From Brenneria goodwinii (GTDB lineage: Bacteria; Pseudomonadota; Gammaproteobacteria; Enterobacterales; Enterobacteriaceae): DNA of 64,000 bases. This document shows positions 40,830 through 48,671 of this stretch, piece after piece (position 1 is the stretch's first letter; each line of letters opens with the position of its first letter). The notes beneath the pieces are model-generated. The model saw only the letters and a program-made list of their open reading frames with translations, did not search any database and had not been told where the DNA came from. The stretch covers positions 4,898,001 to 4,962,000 of the forward strand of contig NZ_CP014137.1 in assembly GCF_002291445.1 (NCBI RefSeq), in the 5' to 3' direction. Made by a program: the position numbers and the translations under genes.

Positions 40830-41062
40830 TAAGAAAAAAATACATAGCAAGAGTAAAAGGCGTAAATGGACACCTTACGATGTTTCTTCTGTTTTTTGTT
40901 ATTTCTCTTTATCTTCCCCTGCTACTCATATAAATCATAAATTTTATGGTTGCAAAGGGCTGTTACATCATTTTTATAATTGTGATGCCCGTTTTCTTTG
41001 GTGCATGTCGTTATATTTTTGTATGTTAATAGATATGATTGATGTTTAGAGAAGGAGGTGTA

Positions 41063-41227
41063 ATGAGTAATATTTTATTATCTATATTATGTGTTTTTAT
41101 TGGTGGGGGGATGGGTTTTATCGCAAGATACTTTAACGCATCCCTATTAGTTCAATCGTTGTGTATTTCAATTAGTATCGCAATAGTGATGTTTGTTTTT
41201 TTCCAAATAAAAGGAGGTATTAAATGA
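41063..41227 (+). CDS. Putative microcin immunity protein 1 (two-helix membrane protein)
   Basis: 54 residues from ATG 41063, behind an exceptionally strong site GAAGGAGGTG. Two hydrophobic helices: ILLSILCVFIGGGMGFI and LCISISIAIVMFVFF. It overlaps the next microcin start by 4 bp (ATGA), the immunity-before-microcin order of mchI-mchB. Function is inferred from size, membrane character and position, not from recognisable homology. Confidence 0.75.
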   Translation: MSNILLSILCVFIGGGMGFIARYFNASLLVQSLCISISIAIVMFVFFQIKGGIK

Positions 41228-41490
41228 GAGAGTTAAATTATAATGATATTAATTTTGTGCCTGGTGCAGGAGATGTTGACTGGGTTCAGGTAGGTAGGGA
41301 TTTTTCTGTTGGAGGTGCCACTGTAGCCGGGACAGCATTTGGGACTGGTTTAGCAGGCCCGCTAGGTCCTGCAATCGGAGTGTTATGTGGAGTCGGTGTT
41401 GGTGCGCTATATGATTGGGGTAGTAATAGTGGAGTACATCTAGTACATCCAGTGCTTCTACAGCGGCAAGTAGTGGTAGCTAATATTTAA
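41224..41490 (+). CDS. Class IIb microcin precursor 1 (MccL-like core) with frameshifted C-terminus
   Basis: 88 residues; ribosome site AAAGGAGG. Leader MRELNYNDINFVPGA, then GDVDWVQVG, which resembles microcin L (GDVNWVDVG), and a Gly/Ala-rich core ending ALYDWGSNSG. As read, the tail is VHLVHPVLLQRQVVVANI. In another frame the same DNA (41436-41483) encodes TSSTSSASTAASSGS then stop, the serine-rich tail expected of class IIb microcins. Adding one A after 41433 restores GSTSSTSS... and an 86-residue precursor. The gene therefore appears damaged by a one-base deletion: it would make a processed peptide without the siderophore attachment serine. A sequencing error cannot be excluded. Confidence 0.85.
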   Translation: MRELNYNDINFVPGAGDVDWVQVGRDFSVGGATVAGTAFGTGLAGPLGPAIGVLCGVGVGALYDWGSNSGVHLVHPVLLQRQVVVANI

Positions 41491-41911
41491 ATGGTGACCG
41501 TAAACATAGCTACTTCACAGGGTGAATATAATTTAAGTTTAAAGGGAATTTATAGATTCATGAAGTTAACAAATATATGAATAAACTGACAAGAGTAAAT
41601 TTTACTGATATTTTAACCATCTGTAAGCTAGCTAATTAAGAATTGCCGTTAAGGTCGCATTTCCTTATGACTTCTAATTATCCGATCAGGGTTTATTCAT
41701 AAGAAAATACTGTGTTTCTGAATCTGCGCTATTACCTTGACTTGTTATTCATGGAGTTTCGGAGATCTGGCTTAAATTATTTGCTATTCGCTTTTTAATA
41801 GTGATGTTTTATTTTGATGTTTATACGTTCGATATTTTTATCTGATTGATGTGGAGGTTGATGTTATGTTGTCCATTCCTTGTGTTTTTAATGATGTCTG
41901 CTGAGGGGGTT
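41491..41911. other. Gap between microcin pairs 1 and 2
   Basis: About 420 bp, AT-rich. No separate gene is supported. TTGACT at ~41737 may be a -35 element for the second pair, but no clear -10 could be fixed. A longer in-frame extension of the next gene begins at 41846 or 41861. Confidence 0.4.
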
Positions 41912-42097
41912 ATGAGAATATTTATACTTGCTAGGTATTGGGTTTTGTTTTTTATTGTGTTTTATTTTTTTATATATATTGGAGTATGGTTGTTTGATGG
42001 TGTATTTAATTATGGGCGAACAGCGATGCTGTCATTTGTATTTTCTAGTTTCTTTGCTTTATTTATGGCGAAGCTTCGTAGTTCGCCTAAAAAGTAG
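41912..42097 (+). CDS. Putative microcin immunity protein 2 (small membrane protein)
   Basis: 61 residues from ATG 41912, preceded by GAGGGGG two bases upstream (five from GAGG); alternatives are ATG 41861 behind GGAGG, or TTG 41846 for up to 83 residues. Two hydrophobic helices: YWVLFFIVFYFFIYIGVW and MLSFVFSSFFALFMA, then a basic end, KLRSSPKK. It precedes a microcin precursor by 36 bp, the pattern of pair 1. Assignment rests on context. Confidence 0.65.
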   Translation: MRIFILARYWVLFFIVFYFFIYIGVWLFDGVFNYGRTAMLSFVFSSFFALFMAKLRSSPKK

Positions 42098-42133
42098 TCT
42101 CATTTAATTGAATGAAACCATAGGAGAATAATT

Positions 42134-42430
42134 ATGCGAGAAATAAGTCATGTCGAGTTATCTGCAATATCAGGTGCCGGTGAATTTAGTTATGGAGAGC
42201 TTGCCGGAGTTGTTGCTGGAGGAGCGGTTGCTGGAGCGATGACAGGGGCTGCTGCTGCTGGATTAGGTGCCGGACCTGGAGCTGTTCTCGGTGGAACTGC
42301 TGCCGGGGCTGCTTATGTAACTGGCCACTTGGTTCAATCATTTTTTGGTGGAAGTAACACGAGCAGTAGTTCAAGTAGCACCAGTTCTGCTGCCAGTAGT
42401 GCCAGTTCTGCTGCCAGTAATGGTAGTTAA
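42134..42430 (+). CDS. Class IIb siderophore-microcin precursor 2 (MccH47-like), intact serine-rich tail
   Basis: 98 residues; ribosome site TAGGAGA. Leader MREISHVELSAISGA closely resembles the MccH47 leader MREITESQLRYISGA, giving an 83-residue mature peptide starting GEFSYGEL. The core is Gly/Ala-rich and hydrophobic (GVVAGGAVAGAMTGAAAAG), and the C-terminal ~26 residues are a Ser/Ala/Thr run ending SSAASNGS. In H47, M and E492 microcins the terminal serine carries the catecholate siderophore that lets the peptide enter through catecholate receptors. This is the best candidate for a functional conjugated microcin here. Confidence 0.9.
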   Translation: MREISHVELSAISGAGEFSYGELAGVVAGGAVAGAMTGAAAAGLGAGPGAVLGGTAAGAAYVTGHLVQSFFGGSNTSSSSSSTSSAASSASSAASNGS

Positions 42431-42453
42431 CTTCCTGACCGTGACTGTAATAT

Positions 42454-42480
42454 TATGGCCTCCCTGTTAAGGGGGCCATA
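42454..42480 (+). terminator. Strong hairpin after microcin precursor 2
   Basis: TATGGCC pairs with GGCCATA, extended by CTCCCT with AGGGGG, 24 bp after the stop codon. No T-run follows, so it may be an mRNA-stabilising or Rho-dependent end rather than a classic intrinsic terminator. Confidence 0.55.
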
Positions 42481-42639
42481 AACTCGGGCTATTAAACACA
42501 GATAGGATAACTGAGGGAGAGGCTTTCAGGTAGGCAAAAAAGCGTATTTTTATTGAGTGAGCATGATTTTGGGAATCGGGTCTTTTATTTATGAATGAAA
42601 CAGACTGATAACCTCTTCAGGTTACATTGCTTATTTTGG

Positions 42640-42795
42640 TATATATCCTTCATCTTTCAAGCTGCGCCCGTGTTGGCTGCATTACTTGGCCGATCCCTGG
42701 GCCTCGCCCTTTGCAGTAACGCTGCGAACTACGTTCAAATCTGCTTCCGGGGATTCAGGCTCAAACCAATAAAAAGCCTCCTATTGAGATAGGCT
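42640..42795. repeat. Possible MITE-like intergenic repeat and adjoining hairpin
   Basis: The stretch with ATATCCTTCATCTTTCAAGC, GTGTTGGCTGC and CCGGGGATTCAG resembles a family of short palindromic intergenic repeats common in Enterobacterales, recalled from memory. It is more GC-rich than the microcin genes around it. At its end AGCCT-C-CTAT-TGAG-ATAG-GCT forms a hairpin preceded by an A-run, a terminator on the minus strand. Confidence 0.4.
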
Positions 42796-42850
42796 CATTA
42801 TATATGGGAAGAACAAAATTCACGATCCTTTATTAATGGAGGAGTATCGG

Positions 42851-43135
42851 ATGATTACGATTATTAATTTTTATTTTCTACCTGCGATTTTTAGTGTAAT
42901 GGCCTTTTTGTCATTAAGTTCTTTTTTAAAAAAAAGAAATGCTTTGTTGAAAATTATAATTTCTTTTGCAGTGGCTTGCCTTGCTGTGTTTGTATACTTC
43001 TTTACTCATTCAGTTTTTGATGGAGTTTCAATTACACAGGCGTTGTTTTCATTTGGCTTTAACGATTTTATTGCTTCTTTTTTAATTTGTATTTTAAACA
43101 CGGTTATTTTGTGGGTTTTAATTAATTTGAAATAA
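42851..43135 (+). CDS. Putative microcin immunity protein 3 (MceB-like)
   Basis: 94 residues from ATG 42851, behind GGAGGAG; an ATG at 42836 overlaps that ribosome site and is unlikely. About three hydrophobic helices: IINFYFLPAIFSVMAFLSL, LLKIIISFAVACLAVFVYFF and DFIASFLICILNTVILWVL. The length is near that of MceB (about 95 residues), the E492 immunity protein, and the next gene is E492-like. It lies 14 bp before that gene. Immunity is inferred from context and membrane character. Confidence 0.72.
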   Translation: MITIINFYFLPAIFSVMAFLSLSSFLKKRNALLKIIISFAVACLAVFVYFFTHSVFDGVSITQALFSFGFNDFIASFLICILNTVILWVLINLK

Positions 43136-43149
43136 GGAGTGAATATAAG

Positions 43150-43470
43150 ATGAGAGCGTTAAATGTTTATGAAATAAAAATGGCTTCAGCTGCAGGAACT
43201 CCTGGTATCGCCCCTGGCAATGCTCAGATAATTAAAGATGTGGCCATCGATGCTGGGATTGGTGCAGCGTTTACTCCAGGAGCTCCATTGATTGGCGCTG
43301 GACTGGGGGCTGCAGGCAGTGTAATCCATGGTGCTATCAACCATGGGCCTGTATGCGTCCCTATTCCCGTCATGATCGGACCGACTTGGAATGGCAGTGG
43401 CGGCGGTAACTCTGTTAGCGTTAGCGCTGCTGCTGCCAACGCTCTGGCTGCTGCCAGGGATGGTAGTTAA
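43150..43470 (+). CDS. Microcin precursor 3 (MccE492-like core, altered C-terminus)
   Basis: 106 residues; ribosome site AAGGAG. Leader MRALNVYEIKMASAA is divergent (A-A instead of G-A before the cut). The segment HGPVCVPIPVMIGPTWNGSG matches the MccE492 stretch HGPVNVPIPVLIGPSWNGSG, with a Cys in place of Asn. Beyond it, where E492 has a Ser/Gly tail, this peptide has SVSVSAAAANALAAARDGS: mostly Ala, but still ending in Gly-Ser. The mature peptide would have 91 residues. The terminal serine could still accept a siderophore, though the tail is unusual. Pore formation in the inner membrane is known for E492 and plausible here. Confidence 0.85.
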   Translation: MRALNVYEIKMASAAGTPGIAPGNAQIIKDVAIDAGIGAAFTPGAPLIGAGLGAAGSVIHGAINHGPVCVPIPVMIGPTWNGSGGGNSVSVSAAAANALAAARDGS

Positions 43471-43607
43471 CTGTACTTTTGAGCGTTTGGAACAGCAAGC
43501 CTGATTATGGACTTGCCAAACGTAAAGAATCAATCCCTAAATGTGTTTATTCAATATCTTGATATTGATAACAGTATCAATTGGTTACTGAAAAAATTAA
43601 GATCTCA

Positions 43608-43636
43608 TTTCCCGCTCCAATTCTTGTTCTATAGAT
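43608..43636. repeat. attR direct repeat (right end of island)
   Basis: An exact 29-bp copy of 25789-25817, starting with the last 12 bases of tRNA-Gly, without the rest of the tRNA. It fixes the right boundary of the island. Confidence 0.92.
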
Positions 43637-43912
43637 ATCCACTAAAGTCTGTAGCTCTCTGATTCATCAGGGTAATCGCTCTATTGAGCCTCCAGCGAAA
43701 TCCACTGAAAACCACCGTCAACCACGCCGAAGTCGTACACAAATTGGTACACGAAAATCGGGTGCGTTATCGATGCGGATTGTTTGCTGAGTCGCTTCCC
43801 TGTGCGCGTGTATTCCCGCAGGAGCGTTAATCGTCAAAATCATCGGATAATGCTTTATCAGTTTCCGCAACAGGCTCAAATAAAGAATCAGGCAAACACC
43901 TAAACGTTATAT
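43637..43912. other. Sequence resembling the integrase-proximal flank of a second element
   Basis: Downstream of attR the sequence parallels that after the tRNA (GTCTGTAG; AATCCACTGAAAACCACC versus AATCCATTGAATACCACC), then has ACACAAATTGGTACACG, a pattern common just upstream of tRNA-associated integrase genes. No integrase frame is present. It is probably the remnant of an older element in the same site. Confidence 0.45.
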
Positions 43913-44917
43913 TTATACCCCATTCATGCGCTCTGTCTGGTGTATTCGGCAAGGAAAGTCATGCCATCGCAGCAAACAGGCCGTCGCGGTTGATGTCGCT
44001 CCAAACCCCATGGTTATCACCAGTTGTCCGTCGCGCAAACAAAAATGCTTTGCCATATCAATAAGAGCGACCGTGTTTAGTGTGGCTCCCAGGCTTCCGT
44101 AGCGTGAAAAAGTGGAAAAAATTTTTTTGCTGTCTATTTGCAATGCCTTCGCCGCTACTTCATGTATCCAGTGGACCGGTTCGTAAACATAGAATGCGTC
44201 AATGTCCGACAGTTGAAAATCAGCAGAACGGCAGACGCCGGTGCAACAGTCAATAATCGTTTCTGGCAAATGGTCAAAAATATAACCTCCTGAACCAGGG
44301 GGGATCCTGATATGAGATACGTTATTGTCTGACGTACCATCTACATATTCCAGTGGCTGATAATGAGCAGTGGATACCGAATAAGACGCGATGATTTCCG
44401 GCCCGTTTCCCTGACCGATGATCATACTGGCGGCGCCATCGCTGAGTAATTGCTTTGCCGGTTCGTTCTCTTGAAAGAAATGGCGATAATTACAACCGGT
44501 CACTATAGCAATTCGCTGATAACGTTCTGACAAAATCAGTGAACCGGCAATTTCCATTGCCGTACATCCACCACCAGTACCAACATTGATGCCAATCGAA
44601 GGGCACTTCAGTCCTATTCTTTTCGCCAGCAGGCCGGATTCCTGCCCCAAAATATTATCCGGCCATGATTGGCTCAATATCAGAAAGTCAATGTCGTCAA
44701 CAGACAATTGGGCATATTCCATCGCGGCTAGAAAGCTGTCATCGAGCAAAATATCAATATCCCGTTTATCGTCAAGGGGCCAGATATGTCGCGTATCCGC
44801 CTCAAACTGATCAACATTCGTGCTGAACTCAGTCGTTAATTCGTCATGGTGCTTGATATCAATGCGTTTATCAGGCAATACGCCTGAGGCAGATAATATT
44901 CTGGGAAAATTCAGCAT
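43913..44917 (-). CDS. 3-oxoacyl-ACP synthase III (KAS III)-like enzyme
   Basis: 334 residues with a thiolase fold. The nucleophile Cys is in GTGGGCTAME (C118). The region where FabH has its HQAN His reads YEPVHWIHEV (H249 or H252), and the expected C-terminal Asn loop reads RYGSLGATLN, with Ser where FabH has Asn. It is therefore unlikely to be housekeeping FabH and more likely a specialised acyl- or ketoacyl-transferring enzyme of secondary metabolism. It lies 12 bp after a ThDP-dependent enzyme on the same strand. The product is not known. Confidence 0.8.
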   Translation of the reverse strand: MLNFPRILSASGVLPDKRIDIKHHDELTTEFSTNVDQFEADTRHIWPLDDKRDIDILLDDSFLAAMEYAQLSVDDIDFLILSQSWPDNILGQESGLLAKRIGLKCPSIGINVGTGGGCTAMEIAGSLILSERYQRIAIVTGCNYRHFFQENEPAKQLLSDGAASMIIGQGNGPEIIASYSVSTAHYQPLEYVDGTSDNNVSHIRIPPGSGGYIFDHLPETIIDCCTGVCRSADFQLSDIDAFYVYEPVHWIHEVAAKALQIDSKKIFSTFSRYGSLGATLNTVALIDMAKHFCLRDGQLVITMGFGATSTATACLLRWHDFPCRIHQTERMNGV

Positions 44918-44929
44918 AATATTTAATTC

Positions 44930-46624
44930 CTAGAGTGACTTAATTGTATTGATCCGATCAAGCAACGGCGGCTGCGCATCTTTATCGATCAGAACATCAA
45001 TAACAGTAGGAACGCCTTTCAAGATGGCTGCACGTAGTGAGGTTTCCAACTCGTCCGTCTGTGTGACCCTGACGCCATCCGCGCCCAATGCCTTGGCAAA
45101 CAACGAAAAATCAACCTGGGGAATAACACAGTCCAGCGGTGGGTGACCTAATAGCCTCAATCCTTGCCGACACATGTTGTATACGCCATCGTTCATTATT
45201 AGCCAAATAGCCGGTAACTGATAACGAACAGCGGTGCTGACTTCATTATTCATCAACATGGAACCATCACCGATGATACCAAGGGTAGTTTTTCCTGACA
45301 CGCTCAGGCCCACGATCCCGCAAGCATAATGGGCCATGGCGCCCAGCGCGGTACAAACCCGGTAGCGGTTTGGTTTTTGAAAATGTAAATATCTGTTGGT
45401 CCAAACAAACGTGTTTCCTGCGTCTGCGGCGATCAAACAGTCATGTTCTTCAATTGCTACCTTTTGAACAATCGCCATTACCTGCTGTGGATGAACGACG
45501 CCATCCTTAACCGGTATCAGATCCTGTTGTTCAGGTTCCTGTTCTCTGCGGAGTCTCTGCGGGTTATGACAAACGGCGGTTTTTTTTACTTTATCGTATA
45601 CCCCATGCAGGAAATGAGAAATTTCCGCATTAATAATAACCGCGCTGGCGGGAAGGTTTCTTTGGATATCCTCATTTCCCAGACCAATATAATAAACATC
45701 AACATTGGTCAACTGATTTTGAATATATGAAGAGCTAAATTCTCCCAGTTTCGAACCCAATATAATAATAGTCTTCAATGATGGGTTACTTAGCGTATTT
45801 CTGATTTTTTTGCCATCGGAACCTAATCCAGTTGTGCCAAGGTAAAGCGCATGGTTTTCGGGGAAAATTCCTTTTCCCCTCGGGGTAGACATTACCAGTG
45901 TATTCGTTTCAACAGCGAGGCGGGTTAATATCTCTGCGGCATGGAGGCAACCAAATCCATTCCAAAGAATAGCATCTCCCGCCGCAAGCGCATCTGCAAT
46001 TTTTTGTTGTTGACTTTCAGCGTTATTGTTCTTTTCGTAAGAATTCGATGCGGGTGTGATGCGTTCTATATTTACTCGATTATTTTCTTTTAAAACTTCT
46101 TTTTGGATATTTGTTGGTATAAAAATGCCCAACACATGGCCATAAGATGTTGTCATATTATTTATGGCGGTGATTGCTTCCATTAATTTTTCTTGTCTGT
46201 CAATAAAGACAATACTATCAAAAAAACCGCTGACGCCATCGCCTGCGAGGTCGTTGATATCTTGACGAGTTGTTTGCTGTAATCCCCATTTACCGTTGTG
46301 TTCCTCAATAGTAGTCGCTGAAATGAATACCACTCTTGCGCCATCCAGCTTTGCTGCACGTAATCCCGTTAAGGCATTGGTAATCCCTGGCCCAGAAGTG
46401 GAAAAAACAATGGTGGGGACATTGTTATATAAACTGTACTCTGAGGCTGAAAAAGCGGCACCGCTTTCATGTCTGCAATGGATAACCTTGAGTGGTGACT
46501 CTGACAGTGCTTCCCACAAAGGAACAATAAATCCACCTGAGACACCAAAAGCAGCTTCAACACCCACTTTTTTTAAATTATTGACTAATGCTTTTATAAC
46601 CGTCTGCTGTTCGTCTTTGCTCAT
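44930..46624 (-). CDS. ThDP-dependent enzyme (acetolactate synthase/decarboxylase family)
   Basis: 564 residues with the three-domain architecture of ThDP-dependent decarboxylases and synthases. The cofactor-activating Glu is in RHESGAAF (E53); the Mg-ThDP motif starts GDGSMLMNN at 452 and ends IMNDGVYN. The middle domain contains GSKLGEF. It differs from the housekeeping acetolactate synthases, with no regulatory subunit nearby. With the KAS III-like gene it forms a two-gene operon that could make an acyloin or related alpha-hydroxyketone; this is inference only. The region upstream is very AT-rich, suggesting horizontal acquisition. Confidence 0.82.
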   Translation of the reverse strand: MSKDEQQTVIKALVNNLKKVGVEAAFGVSGGFIVPLWEALSESPLKVIHCRHESGAAFSASEYSLYNNVPTIVFSTSGPGITNALTGLRAAKLDGARVVFISATTIEEHNGKWGLQQTTRQDINDLAGDGVSGFFDSIVFIDRQEKLMEAITAINNMTTSYGHVLGIFIPTNIQKEVLKENNRVNIERITPASNSYEKNNNAESQQQKIADALAAGDAILWNGFGCLHAAEILTRLAVETNTLVMSTPRGKGIFPENHALYLGTTGLGSDGKKIRNTLSNPSLKTIIILGSKLGEFSSSYIQNQLTNVDVYYIGLGNEDIQRNLPASAVIINAEISHFLHGVYDKVKKTAVCHNPQRLRREQEPEQQDLIPVKDGVVHPQQVMAIVQKVAIEEHDCLIAADAGNTFVWTNRYLHFQKPNRYRVCTALGAMAHYACGIVGLSVSGKTTLGIIGDGSMLMNNEVSTAVRYQLPAIWLIMNDGVYNMCRQGLRLLGHPPLDCVIPQVDFSLFAKALGADGVRVTQTDELETSLRAAILKGVPTVIDVLIDKDAQPPLLDRINTIKSL

Positions 46625-47393
46625 ACAACCTTCCTCATAAAGTGTAAATACTTAAAAACACTTGATATAGAGAAATGAGTCTTACTCTTTAATGATTTTT
46701 TGAGTATGAATGTTATTTTCTCAACAATATAATTGTAGCGTGATTTATTAAAACCGCTAGAGTATTGGTTTTTATTCAACTTGATGTTTTTGTTGAGGTT
46801 TATTTTAATTTATTTTTAATTAAACGGGTTGCATTAATAAAGAGTGGTAATTATTTGTGTGATTATTATTGATTTTATCATGGATTGTTGATGATTTATG
46901 TCATAATATTTGGCTGTGTTTTTAAAATTTAGTTTCAATTGCACCAGTTCGCAGTGAGAGCGTTTTTAAGTTAATGCATTATTTCTCATAACCACTAATA
47001 TAAATTGTTTTTATTTTATATTGTCTTATTCTTGATTGTTTTTATATAAAGATATACGTCAAAGCGGATTTTCATTGTACGCATAAAGTGACTCACATTT
47101 AGATTGTTTCGATGTGTTCAAATAGCCTGTATATCTTGTGCATGCCATGTTAATGGGAACCGGATGTCTGGAGATTCGGGAAGGCCACTCTGTATTCATT
47201 ACCCTATACAATTTATACGTGTCTAACAGAAAGCTTGAACGCATCATAAGCAAATAACCACCAGCGCCTATGGCGGTGGTCGGCAACGTCGCTTCCCTTT
47301 ACGCGGCACGCCACGCCTCTCTTCAGCCCTGATACGTTTATCCTTGTGCGATATGCCGGTCATCATCGCTTCTGATGACGGCCGGCGGCAATC
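46625..47393. other. AT-rich intergenic region with IS200/IS605-like terminal hairpin
   Basis: About 770 bp without a supported gene; it should contain the promoter of the ThDP/KAS III operon. At 47257-47280 ACCACC-AGC-GCC-TAT-GGC-GGTGGT forms a hairpin of the kind found near the ends of IS200/IS605 elements, and at 47355-47382 GCCGGTCATCA pairs with TGATGACGGC just past the ascG stop. No transposase could be read. Confidence 0.45.
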
Positions 47394-48407
47394 TCAGGCG
47401 TGCGGTCCATGCGTTAGCGAGTCGCGTGGTATAAGTTCGCCAACAAAGGTCTGCTGATATTTAAATTCGCCGCCGTCGAGCATAAAAATTAAACGGCCAA
47501 TGGTTTCTTTAATCATTTCCGTCACCGGAAATCTGACGCTTGCAAGGGGCGGAATAATGTAAGGCGCCACCGCGATATCATCAAAACCAATAACCGATAC
47601 CGGGTGCGGAACGGCTATTCCGCTGTCGTGTAACTGTTTAATGGCGCCGATCGCCATATCGTCGTTGCTGGCAACCAGCGCGGTAAAGTGCGCATTACGG
47701 GATAATAACTCGGCGACGCCGGCAGAACCGCAGGCAGGCGTCCATTTCCCCTTAACAATCAATTCATCACGAACCGCAATTTTTTGCTGCGCCAGCGCAT
47801 CTTTATAGCCGGAAAGGCGCTCGACGCCGGTAGGCGAATCCATTGAACCGGTAATAAACGCGATATCGCGATGTCCCATTGCGATTAATTTCGCCACGGC
47901 GGTAAAACTTGATAATTTATGATCGGAGTAGACGCAGTGGCTGCTATTTTTCCGCAACCGGCGATTAAGCACCATAATCGGCTGAGAATGGTTTTGAATA
48001 ATCTCATCCATTTCATCAACGCTGAGAAAGCGCGGATAAATAATAATCGCGTCGCAGCGTAAATCGAGCAGATGCTGAATGGCCTGACGCTCTTCTTCCG
48101 CGCTATGTTTACCATCCGCCAGGATCAACTGGCGGCCTTGGTCTTCCGTCATGCGGGCGGCGTGAAACAGCAGTTCACTGAAATAGACCCCATGATACAG
48201 GGTGTTGGTGACCACCAGCCCCAGCGTCTGCGTCTTTTTAGCCGCCAGGCTCCGGGCCAGCAAATTGGGCCGATAGCCGCTCTCTTCAATGGCCTGAAAC
48301 ACGCGGTCTTTGGTTTCCTGACTAACGTAGCCGTTGCCCGAAAGCACGCGTGAAACCGTCGCCTTCGATACGCCCGCCCGCTTCGCAACCTCCAGCATCG
48401 TGGTCAT
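47394..48407 (-). CDS. ascG: AscG, LacI-family repressor of the asc operon
   Basis: 337 residues. The N-terminal LacI helix-turn-helix (MLEVAKRAGVSKATVSRVLS) is followed by the hinge (LLARSLAAKKTQTLGLVV) and a periplasmic-binding-like sugar domain. It closely resembles E. coli AscG over its length (TNTLYHGVYFSELLFHAARM; ASNDDMAIGA). Divergent from ascFB, with a matching operator between them. AscG represses ascFB until an aryl-beta-glucoside is present. Confidence 0.95.
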   Translation of the reverse strand: MTTMLEVAKRAGVSKATVSRVLSGNGYVSQETKDRVFQAIEESGYRPNLLARSLAAKKTQTLGLVVTNTLYHGVYFSELLFHAARMTEDQGRQLILADGKHSAEEERQAIQHLLDLRCDAIIIYPRFLSVDEMDEIIQNHSQPIMVLNRRLRKNSSHCVYSDHKLSSFTAVAKLIAMGHRDIAFITGSMDSPTGVERLSGYKDALAQQKIAVRDELIVKGKWTPACGSAGVAELLSRNAHFTALVASNDDMAIGAIKQLHDSGIAVPHPVSVIGFDDIAVAPYIIPPLASVRFPVTEMIKETIGRLIFMLDGGEFKYQQTFVGELIPRDSLTHGPHA

Positions 48408-48497
48408 GCAGATAATCCATTTGATGTCGATGTACCGCAGTTTACTTCACAGTAGCGCGATTGTTGTAGCGGGATTCCGTGGCTGAAAACATCGTTA

Positions 48498-48513
48498 AGT
48501 GATCGTCGTCACG
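48498..48513. promoter_or_regulatory. Candidate CRP site upstream of ascF
   Basis: AGTGA-TCGTCG-TCACG matches the core GTGA-N6-TCAC of CRP sites. It lies ~170 bp before the ascF start and ~90 bp before ascG, with a TATATA stretch at ~48543 that may be the ascF -10. Confidence 0.5.
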
Positions 48514-48572
48514 AATATAAAAAAATGAATTTTATGATCTTGTATATATAAGTGAAACTTCCAATAATTTTG

Positions 48573-48586
48573 TGAAACCGGTTTCC
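48573..48586. promoter_or_regulatory. AscG operator
   Basis: TGAAACCGGTTTCC contains the perfect 12-bp palindrome GAAACCGGTTTC, the type of site bound by AscG in E. coli. A half-site GTGAAAC occurs at 48552. It lies just downstream of the likely ascF promoter, where bound repressor would block transcription. Confidence 0.7.
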
Positions 48587-48671
48587 TATGCAGTGTTTCA
48601 TCGCCGCCCGTTTCTACGCTCAACGCCGAGCGATGAATATGTACCTTATTGATAAAAAGGATAAAAATCCG

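Noticed and set aside
41846..41911. Upstream extension of immunity protein 2 from TTG 41846
   Set aside because: The TTG has no good ribosome site, and the extension adds a Met/Cys-rich stretch unlike the other immunity proteins; ATG 41912 behind GAGGGGG is preferred, though ATG 41861 remains possible.
42595..42792. 65-codon frame between microcins 2 and 3
   Set aside because: It overlaps the suspected MITE-like repeat, and its residues come from translating that repeat.
47059..47286. 75-codon minus-strand frame upstream of ascG
   Set aside because: No ribosome site and no recognisable motif; it overlaps the IS200/IS605-like hairpin region.
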